In this document: positions 63,665-64,000 of the stretch, in pieces
Position numbering within the stretch: the stretch's first letter is position 1
Layout of the letters: each line of letters begins with the position of its first letter
Translations under genes and position numbers: made by a program
Notes under the pieces: generated by a model
Databases searched by the model: none
Told to the model about the DNA's origin: nothing
The model's input: only the letters and a program-made list of their open reading frames with translations
Source: Cupriavidus sp. D39
Lineage (GTDB): Bacteria; Pseudomonadota; Gammaproteobacteria; Burkholderiales; Burkholderiaceae
Direction: 5' to 3'
DNA length: 64,000 nt
NCBI RefSeq assembly: GCF_026627925.1
Contig: NZ_JAPNLE010000009.1
Coordinates: 4,278,001-4,342,000 of the forward strand

Positions 63665-64000
63665 TTAGTCGTTGGCGTAGATATTGACGTCCTTGGTTTC
63701 GCGGACGAACAGCGAGCCGATGACAAGGGTGACGCCCGCGATGATGATCGGGTACCAGAGGCCGTAGTAGATGTTGCCGTTCTGCGCCACCAGCGCGAAG
63801 GAGATGGTGGGCAGCAGGCCGCCGAACCAGCCATTGCCGATGTGATACGGCAGCGACATGGACGTGTAGCGGATCCGGGTCGGGAACATCTCCACCAGCA
63901 TGGCGGCGATCGGGCCGTACACCATGGTCACGTAGATCACCAGGATGACGAGGACCACCAGCACCATGATGGTGTTCATCTGCGCGGGGTCTGCCTTGGT
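63665..64000 (-). CDS. MFS transporter, MHS/ProP-like, C-terminal part
   Basis: The last ~110 residues of a membrane transporter whose 5' end lies beyond the window. It has helices such as MVLVVLVILVIYVTMVYGPI. The MHS late motif is AAMLVEMFPTRIRYTSMSLP, YHIGNGWFGGLLPTISFALV. A final helix (LWYPIIIAGVTLVIGSLFVR) is followed by ETKDVNIYAND. This is the pattern of metabolite:H+ symporters with a short cytosolic tail. It is followed by its own terminator. Confidence 0.9.
   Translation of the reverse strand, partial: TKADPAQMNTIMVLVVLVILVIYVTMVYGPIAAMLVEMFPTRIRYTSMSLPYHIGNGWFGGLLPTISFALVAQNGNIYYGLWYPIIIAGVTLVIGSLFVRETKDVNIYAND

Overview
The window is GC-rich chromosomal DNA from a betaproteobacterium of the Burkholderiaceae, most like Cupriavidus/Ralstonia. 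The evidence is the codon use, several Bug-type (TctC) solute-binding proteins, a complete malonate decarboxylase locus, Ku, PXPV-repeat and MipA-type envelope proteins, and many LysR regulators. It contains no rRNA, CRISPR array, complete insertion sequence or prophage; one tRNA is present.

Layout. 1-10 kb: housekeeping and small envelope genes (5'-part of miaB, a CBS-domain ClC channel, rhlE, a SrkA-type kinase, a universal stress protein, an exported M20 peptidase, a CMD-family protein, tiny membrane/secreted proteins). 10-17 kb: a LysR regulator divergent from a Bug protein and a PLP aminotransferase, a conserved hypothetical, a PXPV-repeat secreted protein, and an EamA exporter divergent from an Lrp regulator. 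17-25.6 kb: malonate use; mdcABCDEGH runs on the minus strand, the transporter genes madLM diverge from it, and mdcR lies beyond madM. 26-30 kb: a Bug protein, SDR dehydrogenase, thiolase and crotonase that look like a beta-oxidation-type acyl-CoA unit. 30-35.5 kb: a MarR-controlled FUSC/DUF1656/HlyD/OprM efflux system of the aromatic-acid exporter type. 35.5-40 kb: MetQ-type binding protein, an orphan TolA/TonB-like protein, Ku followed closely by a MerR-HTH/TPR protein, and a shortened Hsp20.

40-63 kb is more accessory. It holds an MHS-type symporter, then a minus-strand catabolic unit (aldehyde dehydrogenase, cis-CaaD-like tautomerase, two-subunit CoA-transferase, enoyl-CoA hydratase, family III CoA-transferase) with a LysR regulator upstream. 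Next come an alcohol dehydrogenase/TetR/Tat-exported YciI-repeat unit, a MipA-like porin, and a stretch of gene remnants (Bug protein, SulP transporter, threonine aldolase). From 56 to 62 kb a compact catabolic unit (HpaI aldolase, cupin, meta-pathway-type porin, AAHS symporter, HbpS/GlcG protein) ends in a SnoaL-like gene and a divergent GntR/FadR-type regulator. The promoters of the first gene and of the regulator share nearly the same 15-bp palindrome, each 53-54 bases before the start codon, so this looks like a self-contained regulon with an unidentified substrate. The window ends with an ABM-domain membrane protein, a CAU-anticodon tRNA and the 3' part of another symporter.

Caution on quality. 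At least a dozen otherwise intact genes are broken by one apparent missing base, nearly always in a run of 3-6 identical bases. This pattern suggests sequencing or assembly error rather than decay. I give frame-corrected extents and state where the break lies. Two apparent fusions (mdcE-mdcG; enoyl-CoA hydratase with CoA-transferase) disappear on correction, and one gene, the tautomerase, becomes recognisable only after correction.
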